Shown: positions 24,301 through 34,839 of the stretch, in pieces
How positions within the stretch are numbered: the stretch's first letter is position 1
Layout of the letters: each line of letters starts with the position of its first letter
Assembly: GCA_032358165.1 (NCBI GenBank)
Contig: JAALGY010000059.1
Location: 248,001 to 312,000 of the forward strand
Direction of reading: 5' to 3'
Length of the DNA stretch: 64,000 bases
From: Diplosphaera chodatii
Taxonomy: Eukaryota; Chlorophyta; Trebouxiophyceae; Prasiolales; Stichococcaceae
The notes under the pieces: generated by a model
What the model was told of the DNA's origin: nothing
Database searches by the model: none
The model's input: only the letters and a program-made list of their open reading frames with translations
Translations under genes and position numbers: made by a program

Positions 24301-26670
24301 GCGGCAGCCGCGGCAGCAGCAGCAGCAGCAGCAGCAGCGCCGCCGCTGGCATGGGCTGCTTGCCGGCCGCAGATCGCTGCTGGACGTGGGGCTGCTTGGC
24401 AGGCGGTTGCTGCTGCTGCCGCTGCTGCCGCTTCTGCTCCTGATGCAGCCGCTGCTGCTGCTGCTGGTGGTGCCACTGCTCCTGCTTCTGGCGCTGCCGC
24501 TGCCGCCGCCGCCGCCGCGGCTGCTGCTGCTCCTGCTGCGGGGCACCGGGCGGGTTGGACCCCGGCTGGGGCGCAGCCGGGGCTGCTGCCGCCTCTGCCG
24601 CGGGCCACCCGGCCGCTGCCGGCTGCCGCTGGAGGGTCTGACCAGCGGGCGGCTGCCGCTGCTGCTGCTCCTGCTGCCGGGTGCTGGGCGGGTTGGACCC
24701 CGGCTGGGGCGCAGCCGGGGCAGCCGCTGCCGGCTGCCGCTGGAGGGTCTGACCAGCGGGCGGCTGCCGCAGCCCCTGCTGCCGCTGGGTGCCGGGCGGG
24801 CTGGGAGGCAGCGGCTGGGCCGCAGGTGGAACGGGCGCCGCTGCTGGCGCGGGCTCCGGGGCGGCCGCCGTCTGCTGCTGCCGCTGCTGCACCTGCCGCT
24901 GGGTGCGAGGCAGGTTGTGCGACCGCGTCTGGGCCGCAGCTGGAGCGGACGCCGCCGCTGGCGTCGGCCACTCAGCAGCCGCAAGCTGCTGCCGAGCCGG
25001 CGCCGGTGGGGGCGCTGCTGACCGGAGGCGCTGGTGCTGGCCACCCGGCGGCGTCAGGCGAAACCACTCGTGGTGGTTGAGGCCGTTGTGCACTATGTGC
25101 ACTTCCTGCGCTGCGGCCGCCGGGCCACCCTGTGCCAGAACAGCAAAGGACTGCATCTCAAACATGCACAGTACGCCCGGCTGTTTGAAAGCAGACTGGG
25201 CATGTCCAAGAAGACGGACAGTTCAGATTTACACACAGGCGCCCAACAACACGCTCCTGACCCTTCCTGCCAGCTTGCAGCGGTGATACTGGCGATGCGC
25301 ACCCCGCTGCATGAATGGTGGTCCAGATAGTCCCGCCATGACGTGCTTAGGAAGGTGGTATCTCCATCGCGCTGGCGGAACCAGATGTACCACCGGCGGA
25401 CCCCCAGGTCCACCAGCAGCTCTGCGAGCTCGTACACCGACGAGTCTGTGGTACCGTACACCTGTGCGGGGCCACACATAGGCCGTCAGCCTAGCCATGG
25501 ACGCGCTGCACGCGCCAGGGCACTAGCAGCATGATCTATGTTCATCACCCGCTTGTATCGTGCGGCAGGCACCACAAGCACACCGGCGGCATGCGACGCC
25601 TACAACTGCCGGTTCGTGAGCACATGTCACTGGTGGCTTTGCCAACACTGCTGCCGCTGCTGCTAGACGGCAGCGCCGCCACCCCTTTCGGCCTCAATGA
25701 TCTTTGCAGTGCGCAAGAGACATGGGACCTCACTCGGGGCGTGCATACAGTTGTGGTGGACGACACACCTCATCGGGCTCACGCAGCATGCGCTCCGCGA
25801 ACAAGCCCACCACAAACTCGACCAGCTTGTCGCCTCCCGGGCGCCACAGCAGCTGCTGGAAGTCGTCCTGGCGAGTGATGGTCTTGAACTTGTAGCTGAC
25901 CTCGGTGGACCAGCGGTCGTAGTCCACGATGTCGCTCCAAAGTGTGAGCATGCACTCTGGCGGTGTGTCGCCGCGGAGGACGATCCTGTGACAGCAACAC
26001 GCCAGGGCTTGGCGATGACAGTGTGGTGAAAGCACCCACTATTCCAAATCCATGGTTCATATCTCATTGGCTCTTCACGAGAAGCATCAACTCTAGGAGC
26101 TGCCCTATTCAGTGATTGCACGTCAGCGGCGGGCGGCGTTCAGTACAGCTGAATGTGCATGCACGCCCGCAGCGGCCCAGGCAGGGTTGGCATCGCCGAG
26201 GGTGAATGGCGCCAGCATTGGCGCTAAGTTCGGGGCTGCCATGGACACGCATGCCTGGCATGTGCTGTGGAAGGACATGCATGGCAGCGGGTGGGCGCAC
26301 TTTCGATACGCCTGCAGGGTGCGCAGCACGCATGCGATCAGGCGTACGCGCATCGGCCATGTCGCCCACAGCTGCTGCTCCAGTGACATGCTGTCCCAGT
26401 ACCCCGCTGACAAGCCGAACTCTCGCAGAATGTCGGCATCCACGCAGCCCGGCAGCGACGCCACCTGCAGGCACAGAAGAAGCCCGCGGTGCTCATTGCT
26501 GCCATGGTGCCAGGTGACCTGCTTGCACAAGCACAGGCAATGGAGCACAGGGAAAACTGTGCCGCAGCTACTCGGGTACTCACCGGCATGGCCACAGAGA
26601 AATAACCGCAGGACCCGGAGGCAAGGTTGATGGCGCGTTCAAAGCAGTCGTCGAAGTCAGCGTTTGACAT
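15313..26670 (-). CDS. Very long multi-exon gene, function unknown; possibly two adjacent genes
   Basis: Start ATG at 26670-26668; stop at 15313. I do not recognise the family. Well-supported minus-strand exons include 26670-26584, one from 26464, 25985-25769 (SYKFKTITRQDDFQQLLW), 25461-25303 (VRRWYIWFRQRDGD), a long Pro/Gln/Ala-rich exon from about 25135 to 24140, one near 23.98-23.79 kb, and one ending near 22.84 kb in the nuclear-signal-like SSKKRK. Further exons lie at 21405-21288, about 21.16-21.08 kb, 20.98-20.87 kb (DKESGELNYFPEGGDVHQAK), 20.75-20.61 kb (LPPFTYDEEGYGAECRAAKL), 20.31-20.23 kb, 19793-19674 (DADILIRNREVLAIDDDGR), 17.56-17.42 kb, 17.3-17.15 kb (YADHMVALDLSVLHEAGLIS), 17.0-16.9, 16.86-16.7, 16.5-16.39, 16.14-16.05 and 15.91-15.71 kb, with a last exon ending ATEGGG. 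Most adjacent junctions agree in phase. The 17.6-19.67 kb gap could be a large intron or the boundary of two genes. A nuclear role is inference. Confidence 0.5.
16328..16385. repeat. Perfect 29-bp tandem duplication
   Basis: The unit starting TCTCCAATGCAGGG at 16328-16356 is repeated exactly at 16357-16385. Each copy contains CTCCAATGCAGG. It lies between two exons of the minus-strand gene, so it is probably intronic. A recent slip or unequal-exchange duplication is the simplest reading. Confidence 0.9.
17600..19670. other. 2-kb gap in the long gene, possible element remnant
   Basis: No exon matching the flanking minus-strand gene is visible here. Instead there are two minus-strand open frames. 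One (19344-18754) begins MLQNQLMELFERLVTQAV, then becomes Ser/Thr/Pro-rich with a cluster CGSC. The other (18586-18227) contains VWGITADFDGFWLGCVAADR. The helical, Gln-rich start followed by a disordered, Cys-containing stretch resembles gag-like proteins of retroelements, but no enzyme domain is present. It could be an old element inside a large intron. Confidence 0.3.
24140..25135 (-). repeat. Trinucleotide-rich, low-complexity coding tract
   Basis: About 1 kb of CAG/GCC-type trinucleotides is open in several frames on both strands. In the minus-strand frame set by the flanking exon (QEVHIVHNGLNHHEW), it encodes a Gln/Pro/Ala/Arg-rich region. A module of about 40 residues built around GQTLQRQPAAA and APQPGSNPP occurs twice (24.72-24.6 kb and 24.8-24.7 kb). 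A (CAG)n run near 24311-24337 gives a Leu run in this frame. The tract is probably an intrinsically disordered region. Confidence 0.65.
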
Positions 26671-27866
26671 GTGCTGCGATCACGAGTCAAGGCGCTGTGT
26701 GAAAAAAGGCCGGTCACCCTCCCACGTCAATGCTGGCACTTGATGCAGGCCATGCAAGCGACTGCAGGTGAGGATGGTTGTGAGACACCGGCTGCAGCTC
26801 CAGCTGCCACACATGGCAGGCGCAGGATTGTACCTCGTAGACGTGGTCTTGGTCGCCAGGACGGGACTCGCCAGAAGCACTGGCTGACCTCGGAGGCGGC
26901 TGCTCTGGCGCTGCTGCTGCATCAGCCTGGTGGACACGCTGCTCGATATCTGCAACACATGTTGACAATGGGTGAAACCGCACAGCATGCCACAAAGGTG
27001 CACCGGAATGACGCATTTCATGGCACTGCAATCTTCATCGCATGCTTGACGACTCCAGGTAAACCTGTTGTTGCTGCTTCGTCAGGCACGAACGGTGCAG
27101 CAAAGGCCTCCTCAGTGTCACTACTGCCGATCATGTTTGCCCCAATGCCAGTCATGTTGTCACTTGTGTGATGGACCCAGCAGACAACGCATCAATAGTC
27201 TGCTATGCATGCCACCCTGCTTGCCAGTGTTTCACGACCTTATGTGGTTGGCCTCACTAAGTCTGGGACGAAATGCACCCCGCCAACTGGCGCGCTCGCT
27301 TAGCCGGAGGTAAGTGCACGAAGCCAACAATGATAAATAATAGGCGGCTGTAGGTAGCTGCGTCCGGCTACCTGGTCATGGTACTATCTGTCTTGACCGT
27401 CTGGCTTTATCGTTGCAAGGTTGCTGACCTCGCTCATAAATCCGCGACATTGTGACCGACGACCAAGGCTTGATACGCAGGATATATTGGTGGTGAAAAC
27501 CCGCTGGGCTTGGCTTGGCTCGAGCCAGCCTGCCATCGGTGCTATGCGTGTTGCACACCAAACCAGAACCTGCGGTAGTCTTGTCTATCCATTGGTGCCT
27601 GGCCGACGTTCTACAAGCGGCAGTATAGCAATGTGATGCAAAGCGCTCGGCAGCAAGGTACTAACAGCATCCGACGCAGTAGGTAGTGTCTAAAGACACT
27701 GTTCTCGCCCGGGCGTTCATGAACATTCCGATATACACACCCGCCAGCTGCCCGGCTGCCATGACCCGGACATGGCGGCGCGGGGAGCAGCGGTTGTGAT
27801 GAAGATGACGCTGACGTTCAGCAGGACATCTGCTTGCAGTGGCTGTGGCGAGCGTGACCCCATGCA
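26671..27866. other. Intergenic stretch upstream of the long minus-strand gene
   Basis: Only short, unlinked open frames are present. It should contain the promoter of the gene starting at 26670 and the 3' end of the minus-strand gene ending at 27867. No clear TATA box or RNA gene was recognised. Confidence 0.4.
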
Positions 27867-30095
27867 TCACCATTTGCAAGGGCTGCAGCTGCCATGATGG
27901 CCTCGGTCTGAACGGCGGCCCTCCCGCTGGATCTGATGGCACCCATTCAAAGGCAGACCGCCGTCGGGGTTCAGCGGCACCAGCCGCAGCACCTCCACCT
28001 GCAAAGCTCAGCACCGCAGCTTGCCACAGTTCTGTGAACTACGTAACACCACAAGGGTGCAGTGGGCTGGAGCATTCGGCTGGCTTTGGGATCAAGAGGC
28101 CCGAAACCCCAGCGCATTTGATCTCACTGTGCTGGAGCTGATGGCGAGGGTTTCGAGGTCAAGAAACCAGAAGCGCAGTGCACATCTTCACAGCCATAGA
28201 GCGGACCTTGGGGTTGCCGCCCCGCGCGATGACCACGCCGCCCCGCCATACTCCTTGGGCGGCCGCCCCTTCAGAATGCGCGCCGGCGCCGCCCGCAGCT
28301 CCGCTGGCGGCCAGCGTGACCACCAGTCCCTGCAAAGGTGTTGCACAGCAGCAACTCGGGCCGAAGTGCTGGTCAGTTCAGAGGAACAAGCAAATGGAAA
28401 AGACGCGTCAGAGTGTAGTCTGCCAGTCAGCAGGCTGACCTTTATGGGAGCCGAGGACCGGGAGCCAAAGGGCGAGCTGGAGGTGCTGCTGGGCGCTGAT
28501 CACTCGCTTCACCTGCTGACCTATGTAGTACCACTGGCGAAGATCATGAAGCGTGGCTGTGACCAACAGAACCAGGGCGCCACTGCAGCAAAGCATCGAA
28601 AGACTGATGGGCAGTGGGGCTGTGGGGGTCAAGAACCTCAATGGCAAGCCCACCACTGACTGCAGGAAGCAATGCAGGCACGCAGTCACCTCATGCGCCA
28701 GCGCGACGACAGCCGCTCAGCCGCCTGCGCCTCCAGCTGCAGCCCCACAACGGCGACCGCCTTGAACATGGCGGCCAGGGCGCCGGCATCAGTCCACCAC
28801 AAGGAACTCCAACGCCATTGCCACTGCACCCCTGCAACCGGTGATCAAACGACCTGAGTCGCAGCCGATTGCGGCGGCAAGCGTGTTTGCCCGCACCAGA
28901 CTGCCTCGTGCGCCAGCTGAGGCTGCCGCGTCTTGCTGCAACATGCCAGGTGAGGCATTCGGCAGCAGGACATTTGTCCAGGGGCAGAAGCAGCACCTGC
29001 AGGGCGGCGCATTGCAACCGAGCGCCCGACGGTGACCCTGAAGGCCTCGGCGTCCTGCGCGCCCCCTGCCGCGCCAGCTTCGCCGCAGCATTGGCGTGCG
29101 CCCGGCACGGCAGCGTCCAGCGCACGCGTGGCCGCTGTCAGCACCCCTCGAATGCATGCTCGGACAAGTTGCTGACAGTCGAGCCTACCAAGATCTCGTT
29201 GACGGACGGGCGCTGCTGAGGTCCTCAGGCGGCCCCATGGCCAGGCACACCGAAGGCACCAAGGCTCCATCAGTAGGCGGTACTCGATGCGCAGATCTGT
29301 TCGCAAAGGATGTCAAATCAGCACACCTGCCAGCAGGGCGGCCAGCGCGGGGACGGCGCCCGCCTGCAGGGTGGCGGCGCAGCAGCAGGAGTCCTCTGCC
29401 AGCTCCCGACAGCCGCCACACCCGGTCCGCCGACGCCCCCTGCAGCATGCGTTCAACCACAGCAGTGTCGACTGGCTGGCGCTGACCGTACTTGGATGAC
29501 CTTGTGAAAAGGTGCACAATGCAGCCCAGAACACTACAAGGAAAACAGCAATACACCCGGCTGCGGATGCAACAAAGATATGCCGGGAGGCTTTAGGTGT
29601 CTGCGGCAACGGCAGCGGCAGCAGATGTGCCACATCAGTCATCAGTGCATGCTGCGCAGCGCGGCTGGTCTTGAGTACAAACCAGCTCGCAGCGGATGGC
29701 GGCAGCCGCTGAAGCCAGCACCGACGGGGACAGCAAGCGCACCCGTGCGGGTTTCAGCTGCGTCTGCGGCCCAGGCAGCGCTGAAGGATGTCCTGCGCCC
29801 GTGCGCGCATGCCGAGCTCGTTGGCGGGCAGGTTGCATGGGTAGCGCGTCCCCCGCCGGCGCCGCCAGCGGCGGGCTCTGCAGCGTTGTAAATGCTTGTA
29901 CTTCAGCATCCCGGCAATGTACAAGCTGAGGCTGGCCTGGGTCCCAACTCCAGAGTGCTGCGCAGCAGCCTGACCAAGGTTGCTGCCATTCCAGGCGGCA
30001 CAGCAGCCACACAGCCCCAACAGCTTGTCCAGTGACGCAGGTCCCGGTGCTGCTGCTGCACCGCCACTTGCAGAGCAGCAGGCGGACGCACGCAC
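27867..30095 (-). CDS. Multi-exon gene, ARM-like and membrane segments, function unknown; 5' end unresolved
   Basis: Several minus-strand segments have the look of exons and splice signals. The best are the last exon 27998-27867 (starts VEVLRLVPLNPDGGL, stop at 27867), 28329-28207 (GLVVTLAASGAAGGAGAH), one from 28659 with a hydrophobic stretch SMLCCSGALVLLVTATL, about 28.80-28.70 kb (AGALAAMFKAVAVVGLQLEA), about 29.4-29.32 kb (AATLQAGAVPALAALLAG, a sequence typical of armadillo-type repeats), and a long open stretch from about 30.09 kb with QASLSLYIAGMLKYKHLQ. The join between 28207 and 27998 is in phase. I did not resolve every junction in the middle or the start codon. The mix of an armadillo-like helix pair with at least one membrane segment does not point to a family I can name. 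Confidence 0.45.
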
Positions 30096-31273
30096 CTGCA
30101 GGGGTGTTGGGCAGAGGCATTGCTGTCTATGGTTGCTGACCAGAGCGGCTCAGCCCAGCGTCCAGTCTGGTTCATTGTAAGGCAACTCTTGCCCAATCCC
30201 CCCGCTAAGTGGCCGTTCGGCCGAAAGAAAGCGGGACACTAGCTGCTGTCACATTTGGGGCTGGTGTCATGTTCGAGCGGAGGTTGCTGGCACTACCCAT
30301 CACCTGCCACCAGTGTTAGGAAGCAGCTGGTCGCCACTCGACGCTGCTGGGAGATGGTGTGCTTCTAGAGAGCGAGGTTGAGGTGTTGCTGGGCTGCAGA
30401 CCGTGTAAAAGCGTCGTGTAGTTGTCTGATGAATCGCATGGCCCCGCTGTTGGCATGATTGCCGCGATGCCAATGCCAAAATCTGATGCACAGGGGTGTC
30501 CCGCTTATGGGAGCTCCACCCTGAAGAGCTGTACTTACTCGCTGTTGCATGCTGCATGTGCGAGAACGCTGGCGTCGCTGGCTCAAATGTCTGTTTGGCC
30601 AATGTACGTAACTAGGTCACGTGGGCTGAACGCCAACAGACAAGATGTCGTGTGCACCGCGACCACAGGCGGCTGTTTGCGCGATCGCACGCAACGTGGT
30701 CATGCATAAGCTTGATCTCGGAGTCTGATATGGTTACACGGCTGTCCGACCACCTGCTTCGCAAGACATGCATGGCCTGGTGTCTGACCCCAGTAGTGTC
30801 GCTTGCCACTGTAGCAGTTTTCACTGCACAAGGCCCGGCAAGCTGAATGCGCTGCAATTACTCACTCGATCAGCATGCTGCAGAGTCGTTCTCGCGCCGA
30901 GACAGCGTTGTTTGCCCCATGCTTTGCGGGGACAGGACCAATCAGTTGCGGCACATATTGACGCAGTCCAGTCGATCCAATCGACTGCAGACGACCACGT
31001 TGATGAGAGTGATTTGCAGCTGGCAGCGCAGACCCCCGATGATCAGACAACGCCCATGCTGGCACCACAGCCTGCCAATGGCGCAGCTTCAGCAGCGGCA
31101 GAACAGCTGACGCAGCGGCTGGTGTGGGCTTCAGCGGCACTGACGCTGGCCTCCTCTGCACCAGACATACTAGCGGGCGCAGGCGCGGCGGCGGCACAGA
31201 GTCCGGGCGGGGGCTGGCCGCCTTGGCTGGTGCGGCATGGCACCCTGGGCTGACTGCTGTGCACATTCACCAG
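30096..31273. other. No gene called; possible 5' exon of the next gene
   Basis: A plus-strand open stretch at about 31018-31252 (containing LVWASAALTLASSAPDIL) could be an upstream exon of the MEX1-like gene. Joining it requires a weak GC donor near 31236. The rest, 30.1-31.0 kb, shows nothing I can support. Confidence 0.35.
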
Positions 31274-32886
31274 CGTGGGAGCCGTCAGCAACGTACTGCA
31301 TGTGAAAGCTCAAGGTCTTGATCGCCTATTTGCACCCGAGTGGTGGCTGACAAAGGTCAAGTTCGCACAGGCCTCGCTGCATGGCGCCTTTGCGTTCACC
31401 ACGCTCACAGCGGTGTTCTCAGAGGACTACGAGCTGCCCGCGGTGGCGGTGCACGCCGCGGGCGCGGCCTGCTGCCTCGCGCTGCTGTGGCAGGTGGAAC
31501 ATGGAGCATGCAAGACGGGAACTGCATGACACTCGGCATGGGATGCCTCTGCACAGGTCGTGCTGGTCTGGCAAAGCACACAACCGCAGGCGCACCGTCT
31601 CGACATGCTGATGGCTGGCGCGTCGGTTTCTGCAGGCGGCCGCAGCTGCGCAGATGCCGCTGCTTTTGCTGCAGCTGGCGCTGGCGGCAGCACTGACGTC
31701 GGCAGCGGTGAACGCCCAGCACATCTCGGCGCGCAGCCGCCCGCAGCTGTCGCAGCCGGCGGCGCAGCGCCTCCGGCAGTGGCTGCGCTTCCTTGGCTGC
31801 GTCGGCATGGGCCTCCTCTGGCAGGTGCACAGTCTGTGCACCATTGGGGCATGAAAGCCGAGGGCATAAGCGGTGAACTGGGCAAGAGCATCCTCTGGTT
31901 GAGAGCAAGTCACTGGCAGACCCCCCGTGCGCCTCAGCAGCCCCGCGCCCTTTCTCGACAGGCGGTCACCGGCCGAGCGGCAGAAGCAGCCCTGGCCGCA
32001 CTGGCGACTGCCGGGGGGACTCTCGTGGTCAACAGCCACACTGAAGATGCTGCCGCCTCCCAGCCAGAGTTCCAGCCTGCTGCGGTCAGCCAGCGGCTGG
32101 GAGTTGCCCTGCCATCAGTCCAGCGGTGGGCAAATGCGCAGCGGCTGTGGTCCAACTGGCCGGCGCTGTCGGCGACGCTGCTGCTGATGCTGGACGCTGC
32201 GGTGCCGCTGGTGAGCCGGTGCTTGGAAGCAGTGGGCAGCAGGTTCAGGGTCCATGGTGTTGCGGCACTCCGGCAGCGTGCAGCCTGAGGAGGTGTCTGC
32301 GCCCGCGGTAACAGGCTGACATCCGCAATGCACTGCTCAGCCTTGCGGGTACGTGATGTTTCTTCTGTCATATGGTCCACTCAGCACGTCTGCTGTTCTG
32401 GCCCGCAGATGGATCCAGCGGCGGCCGCGGCGGCTGCAGCGCTGCTGCCGACGCTCCTGGCGGTGGCGTCCAACGCGCTGCTGATCCCCCGCGCGCTGGC
32501 GATCCCCAACATGATGTTCCTGTCGGCGGTCAGGCAAGGAGTTCGTTGCACCAAAACTTAGATGTGTACGGGCTGTTGCGGACTGTGAGAGCAGTGTCCT
32601 CTGACCTGTGCACCCTTGTATGTGCAGCTTCGGCACGGCGGCAAACTGGGCAGCCCTGGGCTGCAAAGCGGCCTATGCAGATGCGGTCCATGCAGCACCT
32701 GGGCGTCCAACCATCAGGTTCACATTGCTGCTGACTTTTGCCTTGTACAGTCCTTGCACTTGTTCGCATCTTGGCAACATGTTGTGTGCCTCATGGCTGC
32801 AGAGTGGCCTTCGTTACTTCCAGCATGGTGCTGTTGCTCTACACCATCTGGGTGAGTCGGCTGCACGCAACATTTGGCATGCGTGA
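31274..32886 (+). CDS. Multi-pass membrane protein with a MEX1-like (maltose exporter) segment
   Basis: Plus-strand exons 31274-31493, 31636-31824, 32094-32210, 32409-32533 and 32628 onward join in one frame. The junction after 32533 uses a CAG|GCAAGG donor (GC-AG intron). Each exon encodes a hydrophobic helix; for example LPTLLAVASNALLIPRALAI is followed after the splice by SFGTAANWAALGC. The order and spacing of these two pieces resemble the C-terminal part of plant MEX1, the chloroplast-envelope maltose exporter, where a GNGLMIPRAL segment precedes a SLWATLFYGYG segment. Similarity elsewhere is weak, so a different small-molecule permease is possible. The start is not fixed, because the first exon listed begins mid-codon. 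The end is also open: the last exon can run to TGA at 32884-32886 or splice again near 32.7-32.8 kb. Confidence 0.45.
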
Positions 32887-33735
32887 GGCGTGCGACAGGA
32901 ACAGCTGAGGCACACGCTGGGGTCGCTGCCTGCTGCGGAGGATCCGTGCTGAGACAATGACAGAGGACACCTGGTGAGGCTGAGGCGAGACGTGAGCGCC
33001 ACAGGGCCGATTGCTGAACCTGCCCTGTCCCAGGCTGCAGCAGACCTGCCGCGCTGGTGCTCCGCAGGCATGCCGTCTGCAGCATGGGAGCATGACTGCA
33101 GCAGCAGGGCCAGCTGCCGCTCAGAGGGTCGAGAACACCCGGCCAGGTTGAGGATGGCCTGTGAACATGTGGCACCTGGGATCACACGTCACAGCAACTT
33201 GTCTGCTGGACGAGCCAGAGCATGCACCAGCCAAGCTGTGCGGCTGGCACGTGTTGATGTACCAGCTGCAATTGAAAGTCAGCAGAAGACAGCCCATGCA
33301 GTGGGGTACAGACCAGCTCTGTGCTCCTTGTACCAACGGCAAACTTGCCTTGAGACAGAGCATTCGCCTTGTTTCTAGTTCATGCTGAGGGCTCTGGTCG
33401 CTGTCAGATCTGTATTCTCACTCGAACACTATGTTTACACCTGTAATCCGGGCTGGCTTCAGCAGCAGATGATCTCAGCAGGTCAAGCGGAGCAGTACGT
33501 GTGTCCTTGAGTGTGTGGCTCTACACCGCAATTGTCCCAGCCCCATGAGTATGCTACAGCCGACCAGGTCTGCAGCAAACCCAGATGAAGTGCGCAGACA
33601 CCCGATGCTGCGTCAGCATACCCTCCTCTTTACCGTCCCTTGTCCCTCTACCGCAATCATGCTATCACGACTAGCATACATGCATCACACAACAACAGCC
33701 ACAGAGTAGAACCTACACCAAACGGGGCACCCGAC
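32887..33735. other. Intergenic region between convergent genes
   Basis: This holds the 3' regions of the plus-strand membrane protein gene and the intronless minus-strand gene. A TGTAA motif (the polyadenylation signal of green algae) reads on the minus strand at about 33433, roughly 300 bp after the minus-strand stop. No other feature is supported. Confidence 0.4.
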
Positions 33736-34839
33736 CTACGCAACCTTGATGTTCTCAGCATCATCGGGCGATGGGATCGGCGATGACGGCGCGATCATTT
33801 TTGCTGAGAAGATGTCTGATGCAATGAGCACCACAGTGATCAGGTTGATGCACAGCGCAACCGTGCTCACAATGGGCGTCGCCTTGTACACACCATTGTA
33901 GGTCGGCAGCGGCTGGTTGCCCAGATACTTGCGCACGTTGTTGGCCGCAAAGGCCTGCTTGACGATGAGGACAATGTTTGCCAGCCCAACCAGCAGCAGG
34001 ATGAGCAGGACCTTGATGCCGTTGGTGCCAAAGTTCAGGCACATCAGCCGCTCCCGCAACACCAGGTACGTCGAGCTCCCCATGTTGTCTGCATCAACCA
34101 CCAGCCTGTAGGACGTGTCCTTGTGCTGTTTGCGCCGCTTCTCGATCCAGGTTGCGGCGTCCGCGATCAGGGTGATGAGGACCACTGCGGCGTACACGCC
34201 CAGGCACATGTACATGTGCGGCACCGGGTTATTGGCGCGCTCCCAGTCGTACTTCGAGCTCGCGACGCCCACGACGTAGGCGCTGCTGCCCACCGCGTAG
34301 GCGTCCGGCAGCAGGCCCAGGTGCTCCTTGGCGCCGTGCGTCGTCAGCCACGCAGTCGCGCTGTTGAGGGCGGCCAGCGAGATCATGTAGGACGCCGTGA
34401 CGATGGGCTGCGTGAAGCACGTCACCAGCGTCACCGCGCTGCCGACGCCGGCGACCAGCACCGCCAGCGACGACGGGCTCAGCAGCCTCGAGGAGACGGT
34501 TGAGCGCAGGTTGGCCTGCCGCCAGCCGCGGGACCGGGCGCGGTGCTTGCGCATGAAGCGCCACCGCTTCCACGCCATCTCAGCCCAGCAGAACAGGTTC
34601 CAGGCACTGAAAACGCTGAAAGCCACCAGCAGTGCCAGCATGGCCTGCCCGTTGGTCGTGGCATTGTAGTCTGCTGGGTTCTTGCCACATGCGGTGGGCC
34701 CTGTGTTGATCTGGGACACAAAGTTGCCCATTGTGATCTTGCGGTCGTCCGTGTAGCCCCGCCGTCGCCTGATGGCGGAGAAGTGAGTTGTCGAGGCGGC
34801 GCGCGCACCGGGCGAAGGAGGTGGATCCGAGCCACTCAA
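33736..34839 (-). CDS. Intronless multi-pass membrane protein, function unknown
   Basis: A single uninterrupted frame encodes 367 residues from ATG at 34839 to the stop at 33736. There are about seven hydrophobic segments, at roughly residues 66-88, 123-141, 144-165, 178-195, 208-230, 274-293 and 322-346. Basic clusters such as RKHRARSRGWR lie between the first two, and IEKRRKQHKD follows the fifth; these would set the topology. The N-terminus is hydrophilic with RRRRG, and the C-terminus is short and acidic (SPDDAENIKVA). No transporter signature is visible. It is the only complete protein gene in the window without introns, so it could be a retrocopy or a young gene. An alternative in-frame start (MGNFVSQ) lies about 36 residues downstream. 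Confidence 0.85.
   Translation of the reverse strand: MSGSDPPPSPGARAASTTHFSAIRRRRGYTDDRKITMGNFVSQINTGPTACGKNPADYNATTNGQAMLALLVAFSVFSAWNLFCWAEMAWKRWRFMRKHRARSRGWRQANLRSTVSSRLLSPSSLAVLVAGVGSAVTLVTCFTQPIVTASYMISLAALNSATAWLTTHGAKEHLGLLPDAYAVGSSAYVVGVASSKYDWERANNPVPHMYMCLGVYAAVVLITLIADAATWIEKRRKQHKDTSYRLVVDADNMGSSTYLVLRERLMCLNFGTNGIKVLLILLLVGLANIVLIVKQAFAANNVRKYLGNQPLPTYNGVYKATPIVSTVALCINLITVVLIASDIFSAKMIAPSSPIPSPDDAENIKVA

Noticed and set aside
24247..25080. Plus-strand 277-codon Ala-rich open frame
   Set aside because: It is the shadow of the trinucleotide-rich tract of the minus-strand gene; composition is pure repeat and no splice-linked partners exist on the plus strand.
27000..27800. Search for an additional tRNA or snRNA between the two minus-strand genes
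   Set aside because: No acceptor/T-arm pairing, B box or snRNA-type signature was found.
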